Below, piece by piece: positions 8,715 through 17,287 of a stretch of DNA of 64,000 bases; the first letter of the stretch is position 1, and the number at the start of each line of letters is the position of its first letter. Location of the stretch: contig NZ_JAPDDR010000010.1 in assembly GCF_025950095.1 (NCBI RefSeq), positions 62,001 through 126,000 of the forward strand, given 5' to 3'. The position numbers and the translations under genes were made by a program. The notes beneath the pieces are model-generated. The model saw only the letters and a list, made by a program, of their open reading frames with translations, did no database searches and was not told where the DNA came from. Origin of the DNA: Luteolibacter rhizosphaerae. Lineage in GTDB: Bacteria; Verrucomicrobiota; Verrucomicrobiia; Verrucomicrobiales; Akkermansiaceae.

Positions 8715-9466
8715 AGCAGCGCACGCCATGGCAGGGAATGCTGACCGTATTCCGCTTCAACTGGCCGCTCTATGTGGCAGCGGCCCTAGTTCTGTTAGGG
8801 ACGATTGCGGGAAGTATTCTCATCGATCCGTTGTGGCTGAAGTTGGCCTGCGTGGCGGCCGCCATCGGCGCCGCTTATTTCATTTTCGTTTCATTGGGCG
8901 TCTCGCATCTGGTTTACGATCGCTCGGACCTCTATGGCTGGCGCTGGTGCGAACGGGCTCTCGCAGGCGCGAACTCGCAGGACATCGTGGTCTGTCACTC
9001 AGGCTTCGATGAAGTGTCGGAGGCGCTTTCTAACAGACTCCAGCCGGCGAGCTGCACGGTGCTTGATCACTACGATCCGGCTCTGCTCACCGAGCCCTCG
9101 ATCCACAAGGCGCGGAAGCTCTACCCGCCGACCCCGGCAACCTTGGCGGCGTCCTTCGACCGCTGGCCGCTTCAGGATGCTTCCGCGGATGCCATCTTCG
9201 GGCTGCTAGCGATTCATGAGTTCCGCAGTCTGGAACAGCGCGGTCGCTGGTTTGCGGAGGCGCGGCGCTGCCTGAAACCCGGCGGACGCATCGTGCTGGC
9301 GGAGCACCTGCGGGACCCGGCGAACTTCATCGCCTTCGGCCCCGGCTTCCTGCACTTCCACTCTGCCGCAAACTGGCGACACTGCTGGGAGCTGGCCGGG
9401 CTGAGGACTGTGGATGAATTTTCCGTCACCCCTTGGGTCCGCTTCTTTGTGATCGCCTTGCCATGA
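8711..9466 (+). CDS. Membrane-anchored class I SAM methyltransferase-like protein
   Basis: 251 residues from the ATG that overlaps the DUF2071 stop. Two N-terminal transmembrane segments (about 14-36 and 40-60) precede a cytosolic domain. That domain has the late motifs of Methyltransf_11 enzymes: 'DASADAIFGLLAIHEFRS' and 'EARRCLKPGGRIVLAEHLRD'. The Gly-rich SAM motif I is not obvious ('DIVVCHSGFDEVSEAL'), so activity is uncertain. Its own TGA overlaps the ATG of the following gene, giving translational coupling. Lipid or quinone-like substrates would fit the membrane anchor, but this is only inference. Confidence 0.7.
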   Translation: MKQRTPWQGMLTVFRFNWPLYVAAALVLLGTIAGSILIDPLWLKLACVAAAIGAAYFIFVSLGVSHLVYDRSDLYGWRWCERALAGANSQDIVVCHSGFDEVSEALSNRLQPASCTVLDHYDPALLTEPSIHKARKLYPPTPATLAASFDRWPLQDASADAIFGLLAIHEFRSLEQRGRWFAEARRCLKPGGRIVLAEHLRDPANFIAFGPGFLHFHSAANWRHCWELAGLRTVDEFSVTPWVRFFVIALP

Positions 9467-9891
9467 TCGAGCTTCTCACGCTTTTGCTACGCATCGCCGG
9501 AGTGGGCTTGATCCTGCTGGCGCTGCTTCACATCCCGATCGGGAAGCAGCTCCGCTGGAAGGAGGACTGCTAGCAGCTCACACCGGTCAACGAGTCCGTC
9601 TTCTTCGTCCACACGCTCTTCATCTGCGTGGTGCTGGTGATGATGGGCCTGCCCTGCCTGATCCAGCCGGGGATCTTCGTCCTGCCCACCGCAGCAGGGG
9701 CATGGCTTTCATGGTCATTCGCCGCCTTCTGGTTGATCCGGCTTTACAGCCAATTCTTCGTCTATCGGGCGGATCTCTGGCGCGGCAAGCGCATGGAGAC
9801 GGTGGTTCACTGGTGGTTCAGTTTCCTTTGGACGGCGCTGGCGGGCCTCTTCGCCACCTGCGGCGCGGTTCAGCTGGGTTGGTTAGCCTGA
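9463..9891 (+). pseudogene. Small multi-pass membrane protein interrupted by an in-frame TAG
   Basis: An ATG at 9463, overlapping the methyltransferase stop (ATGA), opens a frame encoding a hydrophobic N-terminus (LLTLLLRIAGVGLILLALLH). The frame meets TAG at 9571-9573, right after 'RWKEDC'. It then continues open without a frame change to TGA at 9889-9891. The downstream part has three further hydrophobic segments and coherent sequence (e.g. 'YRADLWRGKRMETVVHW'). The single nonsense codon therefore looks like a recent point mutation, a sequencing error or a readthrough site. Reinitiation at the GTG of 9628 could make a shortened product. Family not recognised. The 3' end overlaps the convergent DoxX-like gene by 22 bp. 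Confidence 0.7.
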
Positions 9892-10289
9892 GGTGCTTGG
9901 CGGGTCGCGCTGTACCATCCGAGCGCAAGGAAACCGAGATTGAGCAGCACCATCCCGGGTGCCGAGATCAGCAGATCGGGAGCGCGGGCGATCTCCAGCG
10001 TATTCATGGTAACGATCGCCAGAGTCTGGACCGCTGCACAGGTCCGCGGCCAGCGGTGGGAAAAGGCCCAGAGCCCGAGCAGAATCTCGGCGACACCCAC
10101 GGCCCGCGTCGCAATCACCGCCAGATCATCCCCGAGCACCCGCGCCACGATCATGCGGTGCCGCGGAATCCCGTCGAGCAGCTTGCTGTAGAGTCCGTGG
10201 AACACCCATACCGACCCGATCAAGATCCGCAAGGCGAGGAAGAGCCGGTTTTGAGCGCGCGGGCCGATGAGCCGAGCCAAGCTTCCCAC
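9870..10289 (-). CDS. DoxX-like membrane protein
   Basis: 139 residues with four hydrophobic helices (about 18-38, 55-75, 85-105 and 108-128). The early motif 'RILIGSVWVFHGLYSKLL' resembles DoxX-like proteins (PF13781), where a small four-helix membrane protein is linked to redox or sulfur metabolism. Specific function is unknown. It overlaps the end of the interrupted membrane gene on the opposite strand by 22 bp. Confidence 0.7.
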   Translation of the reverse strand: MGSLARLIGPRAQNRLFLALRILIGSVWVFHGLYSKLLDGIPRHRMIVARVLGDDLAVIATRAVGVAEILLGLWAFSHRWPRTCAAVQTLAIVTMNTLEIARAPDLLISAPGMVLLNLGFLALGWYSATRQAPQANQPS

Positions 10290-10419
10290 GGCACTCCGCG
10301 CCAGCCAGAAAGTCGCAGGCAGGCCCGCAATCCCTTGATTCCCTAGCGGAAATCAGGAATCCGGGCCTGCGGCAAAACCGGGTGCTGACAAACTCCCATT
10401 CCCCCCTACCCTCGCGCGC

Positions 10420-11985
10420 GTGAGCTATCAGGTCTTCGCCCGGAAATACCGCCCGAAAACGTTCGACGACGTCCTCGGTCAGGATCACGTGGTGCGCACC
10501 CTGAGGAACGCGATCGCCCAGAAGCGCCTCGCCCACGCCTACCTTTTCGTCGGTCCACGCGGCACCGGCAAGACCACCACCGCCCGGATCCTGGCCAAGG
10601 CCCTGAACTGCACCGGCGGGCCCAAGGCGGATTTCGATCCGGATGAAGATGTCTGCGTGGAGATCGCCGAGGGCCGCTCGCTCGACGTGCTGGAGATCGA
10701 CGGTGCCTCGAACAACTCGGTGGACGACGTCCGGAACATCCGCGAGTCCGTCCGCTTCGCCCCGGCGCGGGGTCAGTTCAAGATCTACTACATCGACGAA
10801 GTTCACATGCTCTCCACGGCAGCCTTCAATGCGCTGCTCAAGACGCTGGAAGAGCCGCCGGAGCACGTGAAGTTCATCTTCGCGACCACCGAGGCGCACA
10901 AGGTGCTGCCGACCATTCTCTCCCGCTGCCAGCGCTTCGACCTGCGGCCGATCCCGACCGAGATCATCGCCAAGCACCTGCTACACATCGCGCAGAATGA
11001 AGGCGTGAATCTGCACGAGTCCGCCGCTTGGGCGATCGGCAAGGGCGCGGACGGCGGCATGCGTGACGCCCAGTCGATGCTCGACCAGCTGGTGGCCTTC
11101 TGCGGTGACACGATCACCGAGGCGAACGTGCTGGATATCTTCGGCTTCACCTCGCGCGAGACCGTGGCGACCGTGCTCGGCAGCCTGCTGGCGCGCGATA
11201 CCCCGAAGGCGCTCTCCACCGTGCAGCGCGAGGCGGAGGCGGGTCGCGAGCTTTCCCAGCTGTTGGGCGAGCTGATCGGCGGCGTGCGCGCCCTGCTGGT
11301 TTCCCGCTTGGACAGTTCGGCCGGTGGCGATGGTATTCCTGCCGAAACTTGGACCGCTCTCAAAACCGCCGCGGAGGCCTATCCGCCGGAGCGACTGCTC
11401 TCCGTGATCGATGTCTTCGCCGAGACGGAGAGCCGGATGAAGTGGGCGTCGAACAAGCGACTGCACCTTGAGATCGGCCTGATCAAGGCGGTGCAGACCC
11501 TCGGCGAGGTTCGGCTCTCGGATGTCATCAAGGTGCTCGCCGGTGCCACCGAACACCTGGCCGCGCCGGTGAGCTACGCTCCGACTGCTGCCGCGGCCTT
11601 GCCCGCTGCCATCGTGGAGGTGGCGGCGATACCGGCACCCGCGCCCGAGCCAGCCGAACCCGTGGCATTTGTTCCGTCCGAGCCCGCCCCGGTGCTGGTT
11701 CCCCCGCCGGAGCCAGAGCCCGAGCCGGTGGCTGAACTGACTCGGCCCGTTCAGGAAACTCCGAAGGTGGAAGGAGTGGTCTTCTCGCTCGACGAATTGA
11801 TCGCGAATGCCCCGGACGATCCGGAGCCCGAGTTTGAGCCGGTATCCGAGGCCCCGCCGTGGAAGCCGGAGCCGGACGCGCCACCGGAACCACCGACTCC
11901 GAAAGTGGACCCGATGGAAGAATTTTATAAGGATCCTCTCATCCAAACTGCTTTGGAAATGTTCGAAGCGACCTTGAAGAAGTAA
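10420..11985 (+). CDS. dnaX: DNA polymerase III subunit gamma/tau
   Basis: 521 residues from a GTG start. It is the AAA+ clamp-loader motor that opens the sliding clamp and organises the replisome. Walker A 'GPRGTGKT' lies at 45-52, the Walker B/DExH 'DEVH' at 126-129, and the SRC arginine-finger motif in 'ILSRCQRF'. The conserved 'FARKYRPKTFDDVLGQDHVV' N-terminus fixes the start. The zinc module is degenerate: C64 and C79 remain but the two intermediate cysteines are replaced by acidic residues (D73 and E76). A Pro/Glu-rich linker (about 390-500) leads to a short tail. ybaB follows 28 bp downstream; the usual third gene recR is not here. Confidence 0.95.
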   Translation: MSYQVFARKYRPKTFDDVLGQDHVVRTLRNAIAQKRLAHAYLFVGPRGTGKTTTARILAKALNCTGGPKADFDPDEDVCVEIAEGRSLDVLEIDGASNNSVDDVRNIRESVRFAPARGQFKIYYIDEVHMLSTAAFNALLKTLEEPPEHVKFIFATTEAHKVLPTILSRCQRFDLRPIPTEIIAKHLLHIAQNEGVNLHESAAWAIGKGADGGMRDAQSMLDQLVAFCGDTITEANVLDIFGFTSRETVATVLGSLLARDTPKALSTVQREAEAGRELSQLLGELIGGVRALLVSRLDSSAGGDGIPAETWTALKTAAEAYPPERLLSVIDVFAETESRMKWASNKRLHLEIGLIKAVQTLGEVRLSDVIKVLAGATEHLAAPVSYAPTAAAALPAAIVEVAAIPAPAPEPAEPVAFVPSEPAPVLVPPPEPEPEPVAELTRPVQETPKVEGVVFSLDELIANAPDDPEPEFEPVSEAPPWKPEPDAPPEPPTPKVDPMEEFYKDPLIQTALEMFEATLKK

Positions 11986-12013
11986 ACCAGTCCCCAACTC
12001 TTCAATCTTTCCC

Positions 12014-12316
12014 ATGAATATCCAGAAACTCATGAAACAAGCGCAGCAGATGCAGGCCGGAATGGCCGCTGCGCAGGAGGAACTTTCGCGCAAGACCGTC
12101 GAGGCCAGTGTCGGCGGCGGCAAGGTCACCGTGGTGGCCACCTGCGCGGGCGATGTGCAGTCGATCAAGATCGACAAGTCCGTGGTCGATCCGGAGGACG
12201 TGGATTTTCTCCAGGATCTCGTCCTGAAGGGCGTCCAAGAAGCCATCAACAAGGGCAAGGAAGTCTCCTCCACGGAGATGAAGAAGCTCACCGGCGGCAT
12301 GGGCCTGCCATTCTGA
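12014..12316 (+). CDS. ybaB: YbaB/EbfC nucleoid-associated protein
   Basis: 100 residues, typical length. 'MNIQKLMKQAQQMQAGMAAAQEEL' forms the N-terminal helix of the tweezer-like dimer. 'VEASVGGGKVTVVATCAGDV' matches the conserved beta core, and 'DVDFLQDLVLKGVQEAINKG' is the C-terminal helix. The family binds DNA as a dimer and influences nucleoid organisation. Location directly behind dnaX is the classical arrangement and suggests co-transcription. Confidence 0.93.
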   Translation: MNIQKLMKQAQQMQAGMAAAQEELSRKTVEASVGGGKVTVVATCAGDVQSIKIDKSVVDPEDVDFLQDLVLKGVQEAINKGKEVSSTEMKKLTGGMGLPF

Positions 12317-12345
12317 GCGAGTCACTCGCCTTCCTCCCCCACGAG

Positions 12346-13353
12346 ATGAGGTACTCCCGCTTCAGCCGCAGAGCCGGATGGAGCCTCGTCGGCTTGTCGC
12401 TGCTGCTCCACCTCATCACGGTCTTCGCCTTCGCGCGGCAACCGGAGTGGATGGCGGCTTTCACCGTGATGCCGATCTGGGTGTGGAGCGGCATCGGGCT
12501 CGTGTTTTCGATCACGGCCTTCTGGTTCCTGCGGGCACCGCTCTCGCTCTGGGTCACCGGGATCTGGGCGGTGACCGTCCTGATCGGCTCGGACGAAGCC
12601 CGTGTGATCGCGAATGTCGGCAAGTCCGCGCCCGAGCCCGGTCCCGCCGGCTTGGCCGATGGCCAGCCTCTGGTCCGGGTGCTCACGCTGAACTGCAAGT
12701 TCTTCAACTACGGCGGCGGCAGTGATCCCGCTACGGACATCCAGCGCTGGGAGCCGGATATCGTGCTGCTGCAGGAGGCCATGCCCTACCACGTGAAGCA
12801 CGTGGCCGACCGGCTTTATCACGGCCGCGGCGACTACCGCTCGCACAAGGACAATGGCGTGGTGACCCGCTGGAAAATCACCCGCGAGGTGCGCAATCCA
12901 CTCTATCGCGACCAGCAGGTAACGATCATGAAACCGGATGAGACGCTGATCGAGGTGGTCAATGTCCATCTCGCGACTGCCGCCACCGACCTGCGCCTCT
13001 GGAATAGCGAATGCTGGCGCACCCACAGCGAGAACCGTATGGTGCGGGGCACCGAGCTCTGGCACACGCTCCAGATCCTCGCGGATACGGCTCCGGGTCG
13101 TCCTGCCATCCTCGGCGGCGACTTCAATGCCCCGCCATCCGATCCGATCCAGAGCTTGCTCAAGGCGAACTTCGAGGACGCCTTCATCAAGGCTGGCACC
13201 GGCTGGGGCAATACCTACCAGCGCCGCATCCCGATCCATCGCATCGATCAGATCCATGCCTCGCGCCAGTTCCGCGCCATCCGCTGTGCCGCGGTAACGA
13301 CGAAACGCAGCGACCATCGTATGGTGGTGGCAGATTTCCTGCAGGTGCCTTGA
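12346..13353 (+). CDS. Endonuclease/exonuclease/phosphatase family membrane protein
   Basis: 335 residues. Two to three hydrophobic helices occupy about residues 12-90, followed by an EEP-fold domain. Motifs are 'VLTLNCKFFN' (the first-strand Asn), 'DIVLLQEA' (metal-binding Glu), 'ILGGDFNAPP' (D-x-N) and the terminal 'RSDHRMVVAD' with the catalytic Asp-His pair. Such proteins cleave nucleic acids or phosphoesters, and the membrane anchoring suggests the domain faces the periplasm. Substrate is unknown. It lies 29 bp after ybaB on the same strand. Confidence 0.82.
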   Translation: MRYSRFSRRAGWSLVGLSLLLHLITVFAFARQPEWMAAFTVMPIWVWSGIGLVFSITAFWFLRAPLSLWVTGIWAVTVLIGSDEARVIANVGKSAPEPGPAGLADGQPLVRVLTLNCKFFNYGGGSDPATDIQRWEPDIVLLQEAMPYHVKHVADRLYHGRGDYRSHKDNGVVTRWKITREVRNPLYRDQQVTIMKPDETLIEVVNVHLATAATDLRLWNSECWRTHSENRMVRGTELWHTLQILADTAPGRPAILGGDFNAPPSDPIQSLLKANFEDAFIKAGTGWGNTYQRRIPIHRIDQIHASRQFRAIRCAAVTTKRSDHRMVVADFLQVP

Positions 13354-13416
13354 ATTTGCCATCATCCCGCGAATTTTCCGGCTGTTCCCCGCGAGATGGT
13401 TTCCTAGCCTGCGCGC

Positions 13417-15150
13417 ATGCCCGTCACCCGAGAGCGCATGGCTGCCGTTTTGGAGGAGATCGCCCTCCTGCTGGAGATCCAAGGGGAGAACCCTTTCAAG
13501 GTCCGCGCCTATCGCCAGGGAGCCGATGTGGTGAAGGGCTTCGATGGCGACATCGTGGCACTGGCGGAGGCGAACATGCTCACGGGTATCAAGGGCTTGG
13601 GCGATGCGCTGCGCGACAAGCTGCATGAGCTGGCCACAACCGGTGAGCTTGGCTTTCACAAGAACCTCCGCGCCGACTATCCCGACAGCTTCTTCGAGCT
13701 CTTCGAACTCGAAGGTCTCGGCCCCAAGAAAATCGCCCTGCTGAACAAGGAGCTGGGCGTGAACTCGATCGGCTCGCTCAAGACCGCCTGCGAGGCCGAC
13801 AAGGTGGCGGGCCTGAGCGGCTTCGGGGCGAAGACGCAGACGAAGATTCTCGATTCCATCGCGCGGCTCGCCCAGGCAGCCACGGCCTTTCGCATCGATG
13901 TAGCCACGCTGGCGGCCGAGGAGATCTTGGAAGAGCTGCGGCGTCACCCTGCGGTCCTGCGTGCCTCCGTGGCGGGCTCGATGCGCCGGGCAAAGGAGGT
14001 GGTGCGCGATCTCGATTTCATCGTGGCCACCAGTGAACCGGCGGAGCTCACCAAGTTCTTCTCCACCCTGCCCCAGGCCAAGGAGATCATCGTGCTGGGC
14101 GACACCAAGTGCTCGATCCGCACGGAGGCCGGGTTGCAATGCGATCTGCGGGCGGTTTCTAACAGCCAGTTCCCCTTCGCGCTGCAATACTTCACCGGCA
14201 GCAAGGAGCACAACGTGGCGATCCGTTCGCTGGCGCTGAAGCACGGTTGGTCGCTCAACGAATACGGCTTCACCGGCGAGAACCCGCCGACGGTGAACGA
14301 GGAGAGCGACATCTACAAGGCGCTGGGGCTCGACTTCATCCCGCCCGCGCTGCGCGAGAACCGCGGCGAGATCGAGGCCGCCGACGCCGGGAAGCTGCCC
14401 CGCCTGATCGAATGGGAGAACCTGCGCGGCACTTTTCACACCCACACCACGGAATCCGACGGCAAGTCCACCCTGGCCGCGATGGCCGCTGCCGCGGAAG
14501 AACTAGGCCTGCAGTACTTGGGCATCTCCGATCACTCGAAGTCATCCCCGCAGGCGAACGGGCTGGATCAGGCCCGCCTGGCAGCCCAGATCGTCACCAT
14601 CGCGAATTGGAACACGGAGTTCGCCCACGAAGGCTTCCGCCTCTTCGCCGGTTCCGAGGTGGACATCCTCAAGGACGGTTCGCTCGACTTTGATGACGAG
14701 CTGCTGGCCCAGCTCGATTTCACGGTCGCCTCGGTCCACAATGCCACCACCCTCTCCGAGGACGAGATGACCAAGCGGATCATCCGCGCGATGGAGAATC
14801 CCTACATCACCATGCTCGGTCACATGACCGGCCGCCTCCTGCTGCGCCGGGATGCCTATGCGGTGAACCATGAGAAAATCATCGATGCCGCTGCCGAGAC
14901 CCGCACGGTCATCGAGCTGAACTGCAATCCGAAGCGCCTCGACATGGACTGGCGCTGGTGGCACCGCGCGCGCGACAAGGGCGTGCTCTGCTCGATCAAC
15001 CCGGATGCTCACTCCACGCAGCAGATCCAGTTCATCAAGTTCGGAGCGGAGGTGGCCCGCAAGGGCTGGCTGCGCCGCGAGGATGTGCTGAACACCAAGC
15101 CGCTGGCCGAGATGACGGAGTGGCTCAAGCTGCCGAAGCAGCGCCGCTGA
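13417..15150 (+). CDS. polX: DNA polymerase X family protein with PHP domain
   Basis: 577 residues, standard for bacterial PolX, a base-excision-repair polymerase with 3'-5' exonuclease activity. Helix-hairpin-helix motifs occur near 55-65, 97-105 and 130-140. The polymerase palm shows G187-S188 and the D198-L-D200 metal pair in 'KEVVRDLDFIVA', with D243 as third carboxylate. 'TGENPPTVNEESDIYKALGL' (286-305) is the conserved thumb signature. The PHP exonuclease begins at about 335 with 'GTFHTHTTESDG' and includes 'LGISDHSKSS' and 'SINPDAHST'. All key residues are intact. Confidence 0.95.
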   Translation: MPVTRERMAAVLEEIALLLEIQGENPFKVRAYRQGADVVKGFDGDIVALAEANMLTGIKGLGDALRDKLHELATTGELGFHKNLRADYPDSFFELFELEGLGPKKIALLNKELGVNSIGSLKTACEADKVAGLSGFGAKTQTKILDSIARLAQAATAFRIDVATLAAEEILEELRRHPAVLRASVAGSMRRAKEVVRDLDFIVATSEPAELTKFFSTLPQAKEIIVLGDTKCSIRTEAGLQCDLRAVSNSQFPFALQYFTGSKEHNVAIRSLALKHGWSLNEYGFTGENPPTVNEESDIYKALGLDFIPPALRENRGEIEAADAGKLPRLIEWENLRGTFHTHTTESDGKSTLAAMAAAAEELGLQYLGISDHSKSSPQANGLDQARLAAQIVTIANWNTEFAHEGFRLFAGSEVDILKDGSLDFDDELLAQLDFTVASVHNATTLSEDEMTKRIIRAMENPYITMLGHMTGRLLLRRDAYAVNHEKIIDAAAETRTVIELNCNPKRLDMDWRWWHRARDKGVLCSINPDAHSTQQIQFIKFGAEVARKGWLRREDVLNTKPLAEMTEWLKLPKQRR

Positions 15151-15158
15151 ACGAGTGA

Positions 15159-15190
15159 GGGCCGCGACGCCATGCGCCGCGGCCCCTTGT
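15159..15190 (+). terminator. Hairpin downstream of polX (candidate terminator)
   Basis: GGGCCGCG (15159-15166) pairs with CGCGGCCC (15178-15185) around an 11-nt loop and is followed by CTTGTTT. It lies 9 bases after the polX stop and before a convergent gene, as expected for a transcription terminator. Confidence 0.6.
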
Positions 15191-15219
15191 TTCCGGGGGA
15201 AAAACCTAAAGCCCCGAGA

Positions 15220-17079
15220 TTACTTTGGAGAGCAGGTGGCCGAGTAGGTCGCCGAGCCGTCCACGGCCGTCGCGATCACTTGCGGAGAACTGCCGCGCAC
15301 CAATCCGAGGTGCAGGTTCACCGGTGTCTTGCCTTTCGACTTCAAGCTGATGTCGGCGGAGTCGGAGACATCGAGCGAACCCTTGCCGGTATACTTCTTG
15401 CCACCGATCACCAGGATGGCGGTCACGCTGTTCTTCTTGCCGAACTTCACGGTCAGCGGTGCCGCAGCGACTTCAGGTGCCGTGGCTTGCCCCGTGAATA
15501 CACCGCTCGCCGGAGACTTGACCGAGATGGTGCCCGTGGAGACGCCTGACCCGTCCGACAGGTGGTAGCTCACGACCCCGCTGCCCGGGTGGGCCGCCGT
15601 GGTGCTCACGCTCACCCGCTGGCCCTTCGGCGTGCCCACCACTTCGGCGATCAGGCCTTCCGCGGCTTCCACTCCGATGATGGAGAGCGTGCCGCCATCG
15701 GTATCGCGGTCGTTCGCCAGCACGTCGACCACCACTTCACGCACGCCATCCTTCGCCTTGGCCGGAAGCCAAGCCGTGTCTGGCTTCGCAAGCGGCAGGA
15801 AGTTCTCCACGCTGGTTTGGGAGGTGCGGACACGGAAGGCCTTCGGCAGCACGCTGTCCGGCAGACGCTTCTTTTTCTTCGGATCCCGGGCCCCGGAGGC
15901 ATCGCGGGAAGCGGACGCACTGGTCTCGGGGACCTGGCTTTCCGCGTAAGCGGTGAGCCCGTAGAGGACATCATCCGCCCCGGCAAACAGCCACTTGAGG
16001 CGGCTGCGATAGTCCGCCGGGAAGTTATAGAGGATGGTGGTTCCCTCACCCTCGACGTGCTTGTAGATGAAGCCGCCGTCTTCTTCCCCACCATAGAGGG
16101 ACACCCCGTAGAGGCCATCCGCCTTCTCGATGGGGGAGGTCAGGTAGACGCTTCCCGTTTCCTCGGTCTCGATCTCGGCGACCTCGGTGACGGTGCCGGT
16201 GTAGCTGATGTGGAGCAGCTCGTCCTCCGTATTGGCATGGAAGCCGTCATCGGTGGGCACCAGCCGCCACACGTGATCCTGCAGCGAATCGAACTCGGCC
16301 AGCACGGTCACCGTTCCCGCGTCCTCCAAGCGGAAGAATCCGCCATAGGTGAAGCGGAAGCTGCCGAAAGGATTCACCGGACCACCGATGCCGGTGGTGC
16401 CGTAGATCTTGCCATCCTGGCCGAGAACCAGTTCAGCCGGGCTGCTGAAATCGAAGCGGGTTCCGGGTGGGACCTCGGTATTCGGCGGAATGCTCTCCGG
16501 ATCCTCGAATGCATGTACGGTCTCGAAGACACCGTTCGTGCCGATGCGGAAGATCGTGCCGCCGCCTTGCGGTCCGCCGTCCCCCATCACGCCGTAGATG
16601 ACGCCAGCAGGGGTGACAATGAGGCGATAGGCACCGTAGCCATCCACCGACGCATTGATATCATGCAGGACGCTGAAAACGCCGTCCGGGGAGATACGGT
16701 AAATGGTCCCGTGGGTATGGGCGCCGCCATAGCTGGTGGTGCCGTAGAAGGCCCCGTCCGGCCCGAGCTGCAGGCCGGTGGCCGGGTTGGCCCCGCCATA
16801 GTTCGGCACGCCGGCATCCGCAATGGTACCGAAGGTGTAAAGCACCTCCGCATCCGAGCCGGGGGCGAAGCGGAAGATCACCCCGGACTTGGCGGAGTTG
16901 GACCAACGGGCCGCGCCGTAGAAGTAACCGTCGCCACGATTCACGAGGTCTCCGGTCGGCTCGTAGAGGGAGCTGAGAACCTGGACCTCATCGACGATCG
17001 CGCCTTGGGCGAAGACCGACTGGAGGGAGAGAGGGGCCGCCGCCAGGACGGGCCACAGGAGGAGTGGATTTAGTTTCAT
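15220..17079 (-). CDS. Secreted GloVer-repeat (choice-of-anchor) protein
   Basis: 619 residues from the ATG at 17077-17079, which directly precedes a signal peptide (LLLWPVLAAAPLSLQSVFAQ). The first about 360 residues carry TIGR03803-type 'GloVer' repeats, e.g. 'GLQLGPDGAFYGTTSYGGAH' and 'GTIYRISPDGVFSVLHD', predicted to form a beta-propeller-like structure. Residues about 440-540 include an Ig/cadherin-like module with 'VVVDVLANDRDTDGGTLSI'. The C-terminus has a beta-rich segment similar to those preceding outer-membrane or anchoring domains in Verrucomicrobia. It is probably an extracellular surface protein; ligand unknown. Its 5' end is divergent from opgG. Confidence 0.75.
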   Translation of the reverse strand: MKLNPLLLWPVLAAAPLSLQSVFAQGAIVDEVQVLSSLYEPTGDLVNRGDGYFYGAARWSNSAKSGVIFRFAPGSDAEVLYTFGTIADAGVPNYGGANPATGLQLGPDGAFYGTTSYGGAHTHGTIYRISPDGVFSVLHDINASVDGYGAYRLIVTPAGVIYGVMGDGGPQGGGTIFRIGTNGVFETVHAFEDPESIPPNTEVPPGTRFDFSSPAELVLGQDGKIYGTTGIGGPVNPFGSFRFTYGGFFRLEDAGTVTVLAEFDSLQDHVWRLVPTDDGFHANTEDELLHISYTGTVTEVAEIETEETGSVYLTSPIEKADGLYGVSLYGGEEDGGFIYKHVEGEGTTILYNFPADYRSRLKWLFAGADDVLYGLTAYAESQVPETSASASRDASGARDPKKKKRLPDSVLPKAFRVRTSQTSVENFLPLAKPDTAWLPAKAKDGVREVVVDVLANDRDTDGGTLSIIGVEAAEGLIAEVVGTPKGQRVSVSTTAAHPGSGVVSYHLSDGSGVSTGTISVKSPASGVFTGQATAPEVAAAPLTVKFGKKNSVTAILVIGGKKYTGKGSLDVSDSADISLKSKGKTPVNLHLGLVRGSSPQVIATAVDGSATYSATCSPK

Positions 17080-17287
17080 GAGGGCTCGAACGCTGGTGAT
17101 CCGTTCAACTGCCCACAATTCCTTTTGAGTGAACTTTCCATGAAGCGCAGATGTATCTCCGGTCAAGGAATGAAGAAGGTAGTAACAACATACCCACGCC
17201 ATCCCGACATCGACCGCACAGCCCTCTTCCGACGCGCTCTTGCAAGCAGCCATCCCTCCTGCCAGATTCTTGCCAAGCCTCTTCTCC

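Noticed and set aside
12322..14445. Long minus-strand open frame across the EEP nuclease and polX genes
   Set aside because: High-GC coding DNA leaves long open frames on the opposite strand; the plus-strand proteins carry complete catalytic motifs.
15562..17073. Plus-strand open frame antisense to the GloVer gene
   Set aside because: Its translation is Arg/Gly/His-rich without any family signature, while the minus strand encodes recognisable repeats.
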